NCBI GenBank assembly: GCA_014376535.1
Contig: JACMRH010000185.1
Coordinates: 1-33,554, forward strand
DNA: 33,554 nucleotides
From: Cytophagales bacterium
Lineage (GTDB): Bacteria; Bacteroidota; Bacteroidia; Cytophagales; UBA9547
Direction of reading: 5' to 3'
The notes beneath the pieces are model-generated. The model saw only the letters and a list, made by a program, of their open reading frames with translations. It had not been told where the DNA came from and ran no database searches. Both the position numbers and the translations under genes were made by a program. This document shows, in pieces, positions 9,574-18,787 of this stretch (positions are counted from its first letter, which is position 1; every line of letters begins with the position of its first letter).

Positions 9574-9613
9574 TCCTCCTAACAAATAATCTCTGAATTA
9601 CAGAGTAAGATAA

Positions 9614-11452
9614 ATGAAAACTTATTTAAGAATATTAAGTTATGGCAAAGAATATTCGGGACTTGTGCCTTTGTATTTTCTATTTGTAGTATTATCTGTC
9701 GTTTTTGGATTATTAAATTTTGGTTTATTAATCCCTTTATTGAACATCATCTTTGGATCTATTCAGGATGAAAATTTGCTTAAATACCAGGTTCAGCCTG
9801 AGTTTAACTTCAGCATTGAAACGGTTAAAGGAAATTTCTACTATTTCTTTAATTCATTTTTAAAGGATCCCAACCAGGGCAAATTAGGTGCTCTAAAATA
9901 TGTATGTGCGATTATTATAGCTTCCGTATTTTTTGCAAATGTATTCCGATACCTGGCAGAAAGAATCCTGACCCGCATTCGTGCAGGTTCGATCCGGAAT
10001 ATCAGGAAAGCCATTTTTGACAACGTATCACAATTACATCTTGGTTTTTTCACCAATGAGAAAAAAGGTGATATTATGGCGCGCCTTACAAGCGATGTTC
10101 AGGAATTAGAATACACTGTGTCAGCCACTTTGAGTGGGATGTTAAAGGATCCAATCAGTATAATTGGTTATTTTATCTTTCTCTTTTATATGTCTGCAGA
10201 ACTAACTTTTTTCTGTCTGATATATTTCCCAATATCCAGTTTAATTCTGGCTCAAATAGTGAAGTCTCTTAAAAAACAAGCTATTGATGGCCAGAATGCC
10301 ATCAGTAACATTATGAGCATGTTGGATGAAACTCTGTCAGGTATAAAAATTGTAAATGCTTTTAATGCAAGAGGTTATGTAACAGACAAATTCGATTATT
10401 TAAACAACAGGTATTCTGAAGTATACCGGTCAATGCAAAATAAAAGAGACCTTGCCTCACCTGTTTCTGAATTTTTAGGTGTTACGCTTGTAACAGGTTT
10501 ACTGTTATATGGTGGAATGCTGGTTTTAAATAAAGAATCTTCATTAACTGGCGTGCAGTTTATCGCCTATATAATTTTGATTGTGCAGACTTTGATCCCG
10601 GTTAAATCAATGTCGTCTTCTTACAGTACGATTCAGAGAGGTTTAGTAGCCGGTGAACGGATATTCGAGTTGACCGATGCTGAAACTCTGATAAAGGACT
10701 CTCCTAATGCCATAGAAATCAAGGATTTTACGAATCAGATTGAGTTTGTCAATGTAGGATTTGCTTACAAAGGCAAACAGGTTTTGCATGATATAAACCT
10801 GAAAATCGAAAAAGGAAGAACCATTGCACTTGTAGGTCCTTCTGGTGGAGGAAAATCTACCCTGGCAGATCTTTTGCCTAGGTTTTATGATGTCCAGGAG
10901 GGTGATATCAGGATTGATTCATTGTCTTTGAAAGAGTGTACTTTACATTCCTTGCGAAATAAAATGGGCATAGTAGGACAGGAGGCAATATTATTTAATG
11001 ATACTATTTTCAATAATATTGCATTCGGGAAAATAGATGCCTCACTTCAGGATGTAGAAGCTGCAGCCAAAATTGCAAATGCCCATGATTTTATTGTGCA
11101 AACAGAAAATGGTTATCAAACAGTAATTGGTGAACGCGGCTCCAGGCTTTCTGGTGGTCAGCGTCAGAGGTTAAGTATTGCCAGAGCGGTATTAAGAAAT
11201 CCTGAAATTCTCATACTGGATGAGGCTACTTCTGCTTTAGATAATGAGTCTGAAAAGCTTGTACAAGAGGCCCTTAACAAGTTAATGAAAGGCCGCACTT
11301 CATTGGTAATTGCTCATAGGTTAACTACAATTCAACAAGCTGATGAAATAGTAGTTATTGATAAAGGTAGGATTGTTGAGCAAGGTCCTCACGATTTTTT
11401 ACTTGCCAAAGATGGCCTTTATAAAAAGCTTTGGGGACTGGCTGAATTTTAG
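9614..11452 (+). CDS. ABC transporter, fused permease/ATPase, MsbA-like
   Basis: Canonical Walker A (GPSGGGKST), signature (LSGGQRQRLSIARA), Walker B (ILILDEATSALD) and H-loop (VIAHRL). Confidence 0.93.
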   Translation: MKTYLRILSYGKEYSGLVPLYFLFVVLSVVFGLLNFGLLIPLLNIIFGSIQDENLLKYQVQPEFNFSIETVKGNFYYFFNSFLKDPNQGKLGALKYVCAIIIASVFFANVFRYLAERILTRIRAGSIRNIRKAIFDNVSQLHLGFFTNEKKGDIMARLTSDVQELEYTVSATLSGMLKDPISIIGYFIFLFYMSAELTFFCLIYFPISSLILAQIVKSLKKQAIDGQNAISNIMSMLDETLSGIKIVNAFNARGYVTDKFDYLNNRYSEVYRSMQNKRDLASPVSEFLGVTLVTGLLLYGGMLVLNKESSLTGVQFIAYIILIVQTLIPVKSMSSSYSTIQRGLVAGERIFELTDAETLIKDSPNAIEIKDFTNQIEFVNVGFAYKGKQVLHDINLKIEKGRTIALVGPSGGGKSTLADLLPRFYDVQEGDIRIDSLSLKECTLHSLRNKMGIVGQEAILFNDTIFNNIAFGKIDASLQDVEAAAKIANAHDFIVQTENGYQTVIGERGSRLSGGQRQRLSIARAVLRNPEILILDEATSALDNESEKLVQEALNKLMKGRTSLVIAHRLTTIQQADEIVVIDKGRIVEQGPHDFLLAKDGLYKKLWGLAEF

Positions 11453-11453
11453 T

Positions 11454-11936
11454 TTAGCATTTTCTAGGCTGAATCGGTATCCAAATCTCTTCTTCAGAAT
11501 TCTCATCGTTGTTTTTGTGTTTTTCTCCTAACAATTCAAAGTGAGGTCTATCTGCTAGATCATAGATTGAATTTGGAAACCAGGTTCCAAATATGTATTG
11601 AAAAATACTGTTATCCGTATTTAGGCCTATGTAATTAAAAACAGCGTATAACCCACCAGGTAATATAAATGTATCCAATCCTTCCGGGACATTGTCAAAA
11701 GTATGTACTTCAACAGTTGCCCATTTAACGGACATCTTAGTTGGATTAAAGCTTGCAAAGTATGTAGGTTCATAAACCTGCATAGAAATAATATTGTTGC
11801 TGATGTTGTTCTTTATCTCTTTTCTTCTTGGCATAAATCTTCTCCAAAGCTCTGCAGTCTTATTGTCTGCTAAACTCATTGCTAACCGCATTCCAATTAA
11901 TTTTTTTTCACCTAAGTTTTCAATCTGCGGAAACAT
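11454..11936 (-). CDS. GyrI-like / AraC effector-binding domain protein
   Basis: PGGLYAVFNYIGL...IFGTWFPNSIYDLADRPHFELLGEKHKN...EEEIWIPIQ is typical of the GyrI-like effector-binding fold. Confidence 0.8.
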   Translation of the reverse strand: MFPQIENLGEKKLIGMRLAMSLADNKTAELWRRFMPRRKEIKNNISNNIISMQVYEPTYFASFNPTKMSVKWATVEVHTFDNVPEGLDTFILPGGLYAVFNYIGLNTDNSIFQYIFGTWFPNSIYDLADRPHFELLGEKHKNNDENSEEEIWIPIQPRKC

Positions 11937-12075
11937 AGAATATTGGTATTGCTTACTCTTGTTTTTTTATCATTAACATAGGAAGATAAAAGTAAAATTT
12001 GATAATCTAACTTTACAAGTATAATATGATCTTGATGAAGTGTACTTTTGAATTTCTTTAATAAGGCATTTTTGT

Positions 12076-13329
12076 ATGATCATTAAAAAATTACTAGTTC
12101 CTTTTATCAACGATAAGATATTGTTGAATGCGGAACATTGTTACATAGCTACTGCTTCAGTTTCTGAACCTGCTTTTGATTTTTTAATGTCTAAAATCCC
12201 TCCAAAATGTAAAGTGGATATTGTAACTGGCTTAGACTTTCCTACCGATCCAGAAGTTCTTACTAAGGCACTAAAGCAATATCCCAACCGCATAAATTTC
12301 AAAATATATACTAAAAACACTTTACACTCAAATGCTTTTATTTTTGATTTGCCTTTTAGGAAAATGGTAGCCTTTATAGGTTCTGGCAATTTTTCTATTG
12401 ATGGCTTTAAAAACAATGAAGAGCTTTCTTATAAAGTAGATACAGAAAAAGGAGTAGAAGAAATTAAAACCTGGTTTAGGTCTTATTTTGAATATGCTGA
12501 AGATCTTACAGAAAATATGGTAACCGAATATGAAGAGATCTTTCCTTCCCTTTTAGAAAGAGAAGCAAGGTCGAAACAGGAGAAACAGGAATTTAACGAA
12601 TGTATTTCACGACCTTTTAATTGGGAAAAATCCAACTTAAAAGACCAATATTTTCAAGAAGAAAACTACAGGATTTTTGAGCAACATAAAGTATCCACAA
12701 GCACACAATTAGTCCATTTTCAGCGAACTGAAGTTCAAAAAAAGCTTTTAGAAGTTCATGAACAGTTGAAACCAATTTTAAAAACTTTAAAACTATTTCC
12801 AAATTCAGATCCAAATAAAATAGTAAGCAGCCTTGACCCTCACCTACATTTAGAGAATAAAGTAAAAAGCATGTGGCTTACATATGGTAGGGGAGAAAAG
12901 GAACTGAAGGAGTACCATGCAAATATCTCAGATATGATTTGCATGCAGATTATCATCCGCAGAAAAGATGTAAGTATTTGGTTGACAGTAGGTAATCAAA
13001 CCTTGGGTAAAGTTGATCGGGGTTACTTTCGAAATGCAATGAAGGATGATTCTTATAGAAAGAAATTTTTTGATCTCCTCAAAGGTTTGGGTGAAGATTA
13101 TTGGATTGAAGTTGCGTGTGAGAAACATACAGTTACCTTCTTTAAAAATGTAGAAGATTTGGAGATTTTCACTGCAAGAGACAGTTTGCATTTTGATTTT
13201 AAAGTCGGAAGAACTTATCAACCAAACCATCCTGACCTGTCCTCAACTTTATTTATTGCAACTGTTCAAAATGAGATCACTAAGTTGCATCCATTATATA
13301 AGTTGATGAAAGACAAGTCTCATGAGTAG
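12076..13329 (+). CDS. Phospholipase-D-like domain protein with single degenerate HKD motif and uncharacterised C-terminal domain
   Basis: N-terminal PLD-like segment NTLHSNAFIFDLPFRKMVAFIGSGNFSIDGFKNNEEL; the C-terminal ~170 aa has no domain I recognise. Confidence 0.65.
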   Translation: MIIKKLLVPFINDKILLNAEHCYIATASVSEPAFDFLMSKIPPKCKVDIVTGLDFPTDPEVLTKALKQYPNRINFKIYTKNTLHSNAFIFDLPFRKMVAFIGSGNFSIDGFKNNEELSYKVDTEKGVEEIKTWFRSYFEYAEDLTENMVTEYEEIFPSLLEREARSKQEKQEFNECISRPFNWEKSNLKDQYFQEENYRIFEQHKVSTSTQLVHFQRTEVQKKLLEVHEQLKPILKTLKLFPNSDPNKIVSSLDPHLHLENKVKSMWLTYGRGEKELKEYHANISDMICMQIIIRRKDVSIWLTVGNQTLGKVDRGYFRNAMKDDSYRKKFFDLLKGLGEDYWIEVACEKHTVTFFKNVEDLEIFTARDSLHFDFKVGRTYQPNHPDLSSTLFIATVQNEITKLHPLYKLMKDKSHE

Positions 13330-13410
13330 TTTATTTTAACTGTCCGAACATTAAACTTACATTTTAAGTGTTTCTGGCAAAGTTTTTATGAATTTATTTG
13401 AGCTGCCACA

Positions 13411-14163
13411 ATGGAAACCAAGGGTATTTTAAGAATAGGAACAAGTGGAATAGTTGTCCCGGGAAAAAAAACAGATTATCCTGAAATATACCGATCGGGC
13501 AGCCGACTTGCTTATTACAGTTCTTTGTTTCCAAGTGTAGAAATTAACAGCACCTTTCATAAGGTTCCAAAAGCTTCCACCTTTGCAAAGTGGTCTTCTG
13601 AAGTTCCAGAATCTTTTAAATTTACAATAAAGCTTTGGAGAGGAATTACGCATGCAAAAAAGCTTAAATTTAACCTACAGGATATTGATTTTTTCATAGA
13701 GGCTGCCAGTCAGATAGAGAATAAAAAAGGTTGTTTGCTTGTTCAGTTCCCCGGCAGTATCACTTCAGATTATTCTGAGGAGGTGGAAGAAATTCTTCAC
13801 CGTATTAATACTTTTCAGGAAGAGTATAAATGGCAGGTGGCCATTGAGTTAAGAAATATAAGTTGGTATCAGGAAGTAACTTATGATTTACTGGATAAAT
13901 ATGGTGTTTCATTAGTTTATCATGATTTAGCAGCGTCAAAACCCTCTTTCATAAGTCAAAAGGTGAATATAGTTTACTTGAGATTCCATGGACCAACTGG
14001 CAATTACAGAGATTCTTACTCAGAGCAGTTTCTTAATGCTCAGGCAATTTCTATTCGTAATTGGTTGTTAGAAAATAAGGAAGTGTATGTTTATTTTAAC
14101 AACACGATGGGCGGTGCTTTAAACAATGCCAGGTATTTACAAGATATTTTAATTAGGCCTTGA
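13411..14163 (+). CDS. DUF72 (YecE-like) protein
   Basis: RIGTSGIVVPGKK...YYSSLFPSVEINSTFHKVPKASTFAKWSSEVPESFKFTIKLWRGITH...YLRFHGPTGNYRDSYSE...YVYFNNTMGGALNNA. Confidence 0.9.
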   Translation: METKGILRIGTSGIVVPGKKTDYPEIYRSGSRLAYYSSLFPSVEINSTFHKVPKASTFAKWSSEVPESFKFTIKLWRGITHAKKLKFNLQDIDFFIEAASQIENKKGCLLVQFPGSITSDYSEEVEEILHRINTFQEEYKWQVAIELRNISWYQEVTYDLLDKYGVSLVYHDLAASKPSFISQKVNIVYLRFHGPTGNYRDSYSEQFLNAQAISIRNWLLENKEVYVYFNNTMGGALNNARYLQDILIRP

Positions 14164-14663
14164 ATTTTATTGAACTCTACACTTTAATTTCTGAAAGTCG
14201 TAAAAATAAAATTACCTTTAATGAAATGGGAAACCCAGCGGATCTTCGAAATTCCAGTAATAATTTGCCAAATCACATTATCCTTTTCGATGGTGTTTGC
14301 AATTTGTGCAATGCCGTAGTTCAATTTATACTGAGAAATGATTCAAGAAAAGTGTTCAAATTTGGTTCACTACAATCAGCCGAAGGACAAAAATTGCTCG
14401 AATTAGCAAACCTTCCAAAACAGGATTTTGATACTTTTGTGTACTTCAGAAATGGTGAGTGTTTAATAAAATCGACAGCAGCTTTAATGGTCTTAAAAGA
14501 AATGGGAGGTGTATTTAGATGGTTTTATCCTTTCATTTTCGTCCCTCAATTTTTAAGGGATAGCATCTACAGCCTCGTTTCTAAATCTCGATATTCACTT
14601 TGGGGCAAAAAAAATGAATGTATGTTGCCAGACCCTTCCATAAAGGATAGATTTATTTCTTAG
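14160..14663 (+). CDS. DCC family (DUF393) thiol-disulfide oxidoreductase-like protein
   Basis: LFDGVCNLCNAVVQFILRNDSRKVFKFGSLQSAEGQKLL with DxxCxxC motif; true start may be the ATG at 14226. Confidence 0.88.
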   Translation: MNFIELYTLISESRKNKITFNEMGNPADLRNSSNNLPNHIILFDGVCNLCNAVVQFILRNDSRKVFKFGSLQSAEGQKLLELANLPKQDFDTFVYFRNGECLIKSTAALMVLKEMGGVFRWFYPFIFVPQFLRDSIYSLVSKSRYSLWGKKNECMLPDPSIKDRFIS

Positions 14664-14701
14664 ATTCAAGCCAAAATACTTTATTGCAACCACTTGCAAC
14701 C

Positions 14702-15025
14702 ATGAGACTATTAAAAGATCTGCCAAACGACCTTTCTGTATTAAGCTTGTTCAGAATATTCAGGGAAGGAAAAATGAAATTGCCTTTGTTGGAGTATGAG
14801 AATATGGAAGGCTTGACCAGGGAAAGCTTTAAAATTCTGGAGAAGGAAGGCTATGTTCATCTTTTTACCGGCGATTATGATGAAGAAACTGGTATGCAAG
14901 ATGCCGAAACCATGTTGTATTGTTTTTTGACCAAAGAAGGCCAGGAATTGTATAGGGAGTTGAGGCTGAAAAATTTAGGATATGTTAAGCAATTTTTCTT
15001 GAACCTGAAAAGTGTCATCAGTTAA
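14702..15025 (+). CDS. Hypothetical protein, wHTH-like
   Basis: ORF track begins at 14684; MRLLKDLPNDLSVLSLFRIFREGKMKLPLLEYENMEGLTRESFKILEKEGYVHLF suggests a start at 14702. Confidence 0.5.
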   Translation: MRLLKDLPNDLSVLSLFRIFREGKMKLPLLEYENMEGLTRESFKILEKEGYVHLFTGDYDEETGMQDAETMLYCFLTKEGQELYRELRLKNLGYVKQFFLNLKSVIS

Positions 15026-15034
15026 AGAAAACTT

Positions 15035-15449
15035 TTAACCTGATTTAACCCTGCCAACATTTAGAAAATCTAAATAGCTATAAAGTGGCTCTACTGATTT
15101 GGAGCTCTTTACAGATCTCAGTAATTGACGATTTACTCTTAGGATCATTATCCAGATAAAGTGTTCTGGCTTTGGATGCTTTTTTCCTTGCAGATGCTGA
15201 AAGCCCGTGTCAAAGCCAGAAATAAGGTCAAGTGAATCTCTGATTGAACTGCCAAGCCTATCAAGTTTCCAAACTAGGACAATGTCACCTTCTCTAAGTT
15301 GACCTTTTAATTTTTCAAGTTGAGGACGCTTTTTACTTTCCCCCAACTTTTTCTTCAAAGATAAATCCACATCCATGCTTTTTTAATGCATCAATTCGAA
15401 GTTCTAAATTTTGGTTTTTTGTCGAAACCCGTGCGTATCCAATCTTCAT
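15035..15449 (-). pseudogene. Remnant of a serine recombinase (resolvase/invertase) gene
   Basis: Pieces in different frames: MKIGYARVSTKNQNLELRIDALKKHGCGFIFEEKVGGK* (ATG at 15447-15449), SKKRPQLEKLKGQLREGDIVLVWKLDRLGSSIRDSLDLISGF, and KASKARTLYLDNDPKSKSSITEICKELQISRATL (C-terminal HTH). The middle of the gene is missing. Confidence 0.85.
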
Positions 15450-15859
15450 TAATATAGTTATAACCTTACCTTTGTAAATTATAAAAATAGACTTAGTTAT
15501 TCATACTTTAATCCTTAATTAGGATAAGTATCTGTTAAGAAATGATGCGGTAATATAAAGTCTGTTTATACCCTCATTTGCATGAACTGACAATCAAGAG
15601 CCCTAAAAAAAATTGGCTTATAATAAAAGATTATTGAAGCGTATTTTGTGATTGTATTATATTAAACTATTTCCAATAGTCCTTTTCATAACCAGCACAT
15701 ACATATAAAAACATTTAATTAATAAAAATCTTTATTGCAACATCATGCCCAAAGTATGACCTACCTTTAACCTTGGTTTCCTATTATCCCAATTTGAATA
15801 TGGTTGATTACTCCTTCCTGTTATTATTTTAAATTTAATAGTGATAAGATTAAACTAAA

Positions 15860-16543
15860 TTAACTAAGAACTTTTAAACTCTTGTAGATAGTGTCTTTTA
15901 GAAATGTTTTTGTATTGCTAATATCTTTGGTCTCAGTAAAATCCGTTAATGATGGTAAGTTTTGCATGAAAAAATAAAGATTTCGTGACATTAATAGTAC
16001 GGTGCTTGCAAGATTTCTGGAATATGGATACTCAGGGTTAATTTCTTTAAATATTCCTGCAATCCTACTACATAAAGCTTTATAAGGTTTATAAAATCCA
16101 TACTCATTAAATTTGGTAACATCGTGGTTAAGGTAGGATTTTGAAGATTCTTTTATAACAAGCATGTGAAGTATTCTCTTATCAACTATAGGGCCACCAT
16201 CAATATAATCTTTGGTATTCAGTAATAAGACATCCAATAGAATGTCTACTTTTTTCTCCGAATTTTCAATATTATTACTTTTGAAAACTACAAGATATTC
16301 CAGCCATTGCCAGTACCAGCTCAAAACATATAACAATAGCATTTGTTTATTTTCAAAGTAACGATATATACTTGATTCTGTAGTATTCATTTCTTTCGCA
16401 AGTTTTTTAAAAGTAAAATCCTCTATTCCTATCTCTTCAATCATTATTATTCCGTTCCTGAGGATATTTTTTCCCAGATCGGAAGTTTTAGGATCACGTA
16501 GGTAAAGCTTGTCATTTATATTTATATCCAGGTTCCACTCCAT
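15860..16543 (-). CDS. TetR-family transcriptional regulator (paralogue 1)
   Basis: N-terminal TetR HTH: LGKNILRNGIIMIEEIGIEDFTFKKLAKEMNTTESSIYRYFENKQMLLLYVLSWYW. Confidence 0.88.
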   Translation of the reverse strand: MEWNLDININDKLYLRDPKTSDLGKNILRNGIIMIEEIGIEDFTFKKLAKEMNTTESSIYRYFENKQMLLLYVLSWYWQWLEYLVVFKSNNIENSEKKVDILLDVLLLNTKDYIDGGPIVDKRILHMLVIKESSKSYLNHDVTKFNEYGFYKPYKALCSRIAGIFKEINPEYPYSRNLASTVLLMSRNLYFFMQNLPSLTDFTETKDISNTKTFLKDTIYKSLKVLS

Positions 16544-16575
16544 ACAGTCTTATAAGATTCTTAAAAATACGAAAT

Positions 16576-16612
16576 AAAAGTATTGTATTAATAAATGATA
16601 GTATTACTTTTG
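16576..16612 (+). promoter_or_regulatory. Candidate Bacteroidota-type promoter of the carbonic-anhydrase operon overlapped by palindromic operator(s)
   Basis: TATTG (16581-16585), N19, TACTTTTG (16605-16612), matching TTTG/TAnnTTTG-type spacing; operator GATAGTATTACTTTT at 16597-16611 and half-site AAAAGTA at 16576-16582. Confidence 0.5.
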
Positions 16613-16632
16613 CAATAGAAAGTATAGCAAGC

Positions 16633-17319
16633 ATGTTTAAAACATTAACTCTTATGAAAATACCAGTGTATTTATTTGGCATATTGATTCCGTTATCAGG
16701 AATATGCCAAAACTCTGTCCTAAATCCAGAAGAAGGTTTAAAAAAATTAAAAGAGGGGAATGAACGATTTGTAAACGGGACGAGCCTAAAGCCTAATCAG
16801 GATATAAAACGTATTAAACAGGTTGCATTGGGTCAAAATCCATTTGCGATCATAGTAGGGTGTTCTGATTCAAGAGTGCCGAATGAAATAATATTCGATC
16901 AAGGTTTAGGAGATTTATTTATAGTAAGAACAGCTGGCCAGGTATCCACTTATGCTTCATGGGGTAGTATTGAGTTTGCACATTTTATCCTTGGTTCAAA
17001 ACTAATTGTGGTGTTGGGACATACAAAGTGTGGTGCTGTTTCTGCCGCTTGCAAGGTTCCGACTGTACCTGGGCACATTGTAACACTTATCAATAGTATA
17101 AAACCAGCAGCAGAAGAAGCAAAAAAGCATCCAGGTGATCAGGTAGAAAATGCAGTGAAAATCAATGTTGCTATGCAAGTAAAACAACTAAAGGACCTGG
17201 AACCTGTTTTACGTGGCGCAGTGGAATCAAATCAGCTAAAAATAGTAGGAGCTGTATATGACCTTGAAACTGGTCTGGTAGAATTTCTTTCAGAAGATTA
17301 CCTGAATACCCTAAAATAA
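16633..17319 (+). CDS. Beta-class carbonic anhydrase, probably periplasmic
   Basis: Zn-ligand motifs GCSDSRVP and GHTKCGAVSAAC; N-terminal signal-peptide-like MKIPVYLFGILIPLSGICQ from the second Met. Confidence 0.93.
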   Translation: MFKTLTLMKIPVYLFGILIPLSGICQNSVLNPEEGLKKLKEGNERFVNGTSLKPNQDIKRIKQVALGQNPFAIIVGCSDSRVPNEIIFDQGLGDLFIVRTAGQVSTYASWGSIEFAHFILGSKLIVVLGHTKCGAVSAACKVPTVPGHIVTLINSIKPAAEEAKKHPGDQVENAVKINVAMQVKQLKDLEPVLRGAVESNQLKIVGAVYDLETGLVEFLSEDYLNTLK

Positions 17320-17338
17320 CCAAAGTTAATTATTCATT

Positions 17339-18304
17339 ATGCAATTCTCTGATTTGTTTCAAAATTTTCTGAATACCCCAGTTCTCTTCTTTTTTCTGGG
17401 AATGATAGCGATCGCTCTTAAATCCAATCTTGAAATACCTCAACCGCTTCCCAAGTTTATTTCACTTTATCTTTTGTTTTCTATTGGAATAAAGGGAGGG
17501 GCAGAATTAAGTCATAGCGGATTTGGAAATGGAATATTAGGAATATTAGTAGTGGCCATATTAATGTCAGCACTTGTCCCGGTATACGCTTTCTTTATAC
17601 TAAAAAAGAAAACAAGCATTCCTAATGCAGCTGCACTTGCTGCAACTTATGGCTCTGTCAGTGCGGTTACCTTTATCACTGCTGTTGCTTTTCTTCAAAG
17701 CAAAAATGTTGCATTTGGTGGACATATGGTGGCAGCAATGGCACTTATGGAAGCCCCCGCCATTATTATGGCAGTTGTTCTGTATAAACTACATAATAAA
17801 GTATCAGATAATAAAACAACACTTGGACATACCATTAAAGATGCTTTTACAGAAGGATCTATTATTATGATCCTGGGAAGCCTTTTAATTGGGTTGATTG
17901 TTGGCCAGAAGGGATTTGAATCTGTGAAACCTTTTGCAGGGGATATGTTTAAAGGTATACTTTGTCTTTTTCTTCTGGATATGGGACTGGTAGCTGCAAG
18001 AAGATTAAAAGATCTAAAGGAAACCGGAATGTTTTCTCTGGTTTTTGCACTCTTAGTTCCTTTATTAAATGCTATAATCGGTATTTTCCTTGCATATCTT
18101 TTAAACATGAGTCAGGGAGATGCCCTTATGTTCACAGTTCTTTGTGCGAGTGCATCTTACATTGCTGTGCCCGCTGCAATGAGGGTAGCTATTCCAGAAT
18201 CTAATCCTGGAATTTATGTTCCCATGTCGCTGGCTATTACTTTTCCTTTTAATGTAGTTTTCGGAATCCCTCTTTATTATTATATTATTCAGAATTTTAT
18301 TTAA
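17339..18304 (+). CDS. sbtA: Sodium-dependent bicarbonate transport family permease (SbtA-like)
   Basis: Hydrophobic ORF with ALKSNLEIPQPLPKFISLYLLFSIGIKGGAEL, AATYGSVSAVTFITA and ASASYIAVPAAMRVAIPESNPGIYVPMSLAITFPFNVVFGIPLYY, characteristic of SbtA. Confidence 0.92.
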   Translation: MQFSDLFQNFLNTPVLFFFLGMIAIALKSNLEIPQPLPKFISLYLLFSIGIKGGAELSHSGFGNGILGILVVAILMSALVPVYAFFILKKKTSIPNAAALAATYGSVSAVTFITAVAFLQSKNVAFGGHMVAAMALMEAPAIIMAVVLYKLHNKVSDNKTTLGHTIKDAFTEGSIIMILGSLLIGLIVGQKGFESVKPFAGDMFKGILCLFLLDMGLVAARRLKDLKETGMFSLVFALLVPLLNAIIGIFLAYLLNMSQGDALMFTVLCASASYIAVPAAMRVAIPESNPGIYVPMSLAITFPFNVVFGIPLYYYIIQNFI

Positions 18305-18315
18305 CAAATATTAAT

Positions 18316-18609
18316 ATGATAAATCTTCAAAAAGTAGAAATAATTACAGAAAAAAGATCAATTGACGAAGTAATCAGGATACTGGAATCGCTAGGAGTAA
18401 ATGGGTATACGGTTATAAGAAATGTTACCGGCAAAGGCAAGAGAGGAATAAAGCACGGAGATGATCTTAACGATGTATTTATTAACAGCTTAATCCTGGT
18501 CGTGTGCGATGAATCGCAGGCTATTGCTATTGTAAAGGAAATGAAAGTATTCCTTCAAATTGTAAGCGGAGTTTGCTTTGTTTCAGATGTCAAATATGTT
18601 GTCCATTAG
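18316..18609 (+). CDS. PII-family signalling protein, SbtB-like
   Basis: MINLQKVEIITEKRSIDEVIRILESLGVNGYTVIRNVTGKGKRGIKHGDDLND... has a PII-like beta-alpha-beta core and T-loop region; 12 nt downstream of sbtA. Confidence 0.85.
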   Translation: MINLQKVEIITEKRSIDEVIRILESLGVNGYTVIRNVTGKGKRGIKHGDDLNDVFINSLILVVCDESQAIAIVKEMKVFLQIVSGVCFVSDVKYVVH

Positions 18610-18630
18610 TGAGCTAATTCAAATTAAAAA

Positions 18631-18659
18631 TTAATGAATATCACATAACTATTCATTAA
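18631..18659 (+). terminator. Perfect 10-bp inverted repeat downstream of the PII gene, likely terminator
   Basis: TTAATGAATA-(TCACATAAC)-TATTCATTAA, 22 nt after the stop codon. Confidence 0.5.
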
Positions 18660-18787
18660 ATAAACCTTTTTGATTGCAAAATTAAAGAGTTTTACTTAAA
18701 ACGAGATAGTTATGATACCAAATTCTAATTTTTGTTACGGTTCGTACTCTCTTTCAAAAAAGAATATAAATCATAAAGCCCAGTGAA

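Noticed and set aside
9614-11452. MsbA-like ABC exporter as another degenerate ABC
   Set aside because: All nucleotide-binding motifs are canonical.
16654-16720. Carbonic anhydrase as a lipoprotein
   Set aside because: The Cys in LSGICQ is preceded by Ile at -1, which does not fit a standard lipobox; SPI-type export is more likely.
17625-18307. Several ORFs (17625-17870 +, 17695-18108 -, 17962-18204 +, 18101-18307 -) within sbtA
   Set aside because: All lie inside the clear SbtA coding frame, with no domain signal or initiation context of their own.
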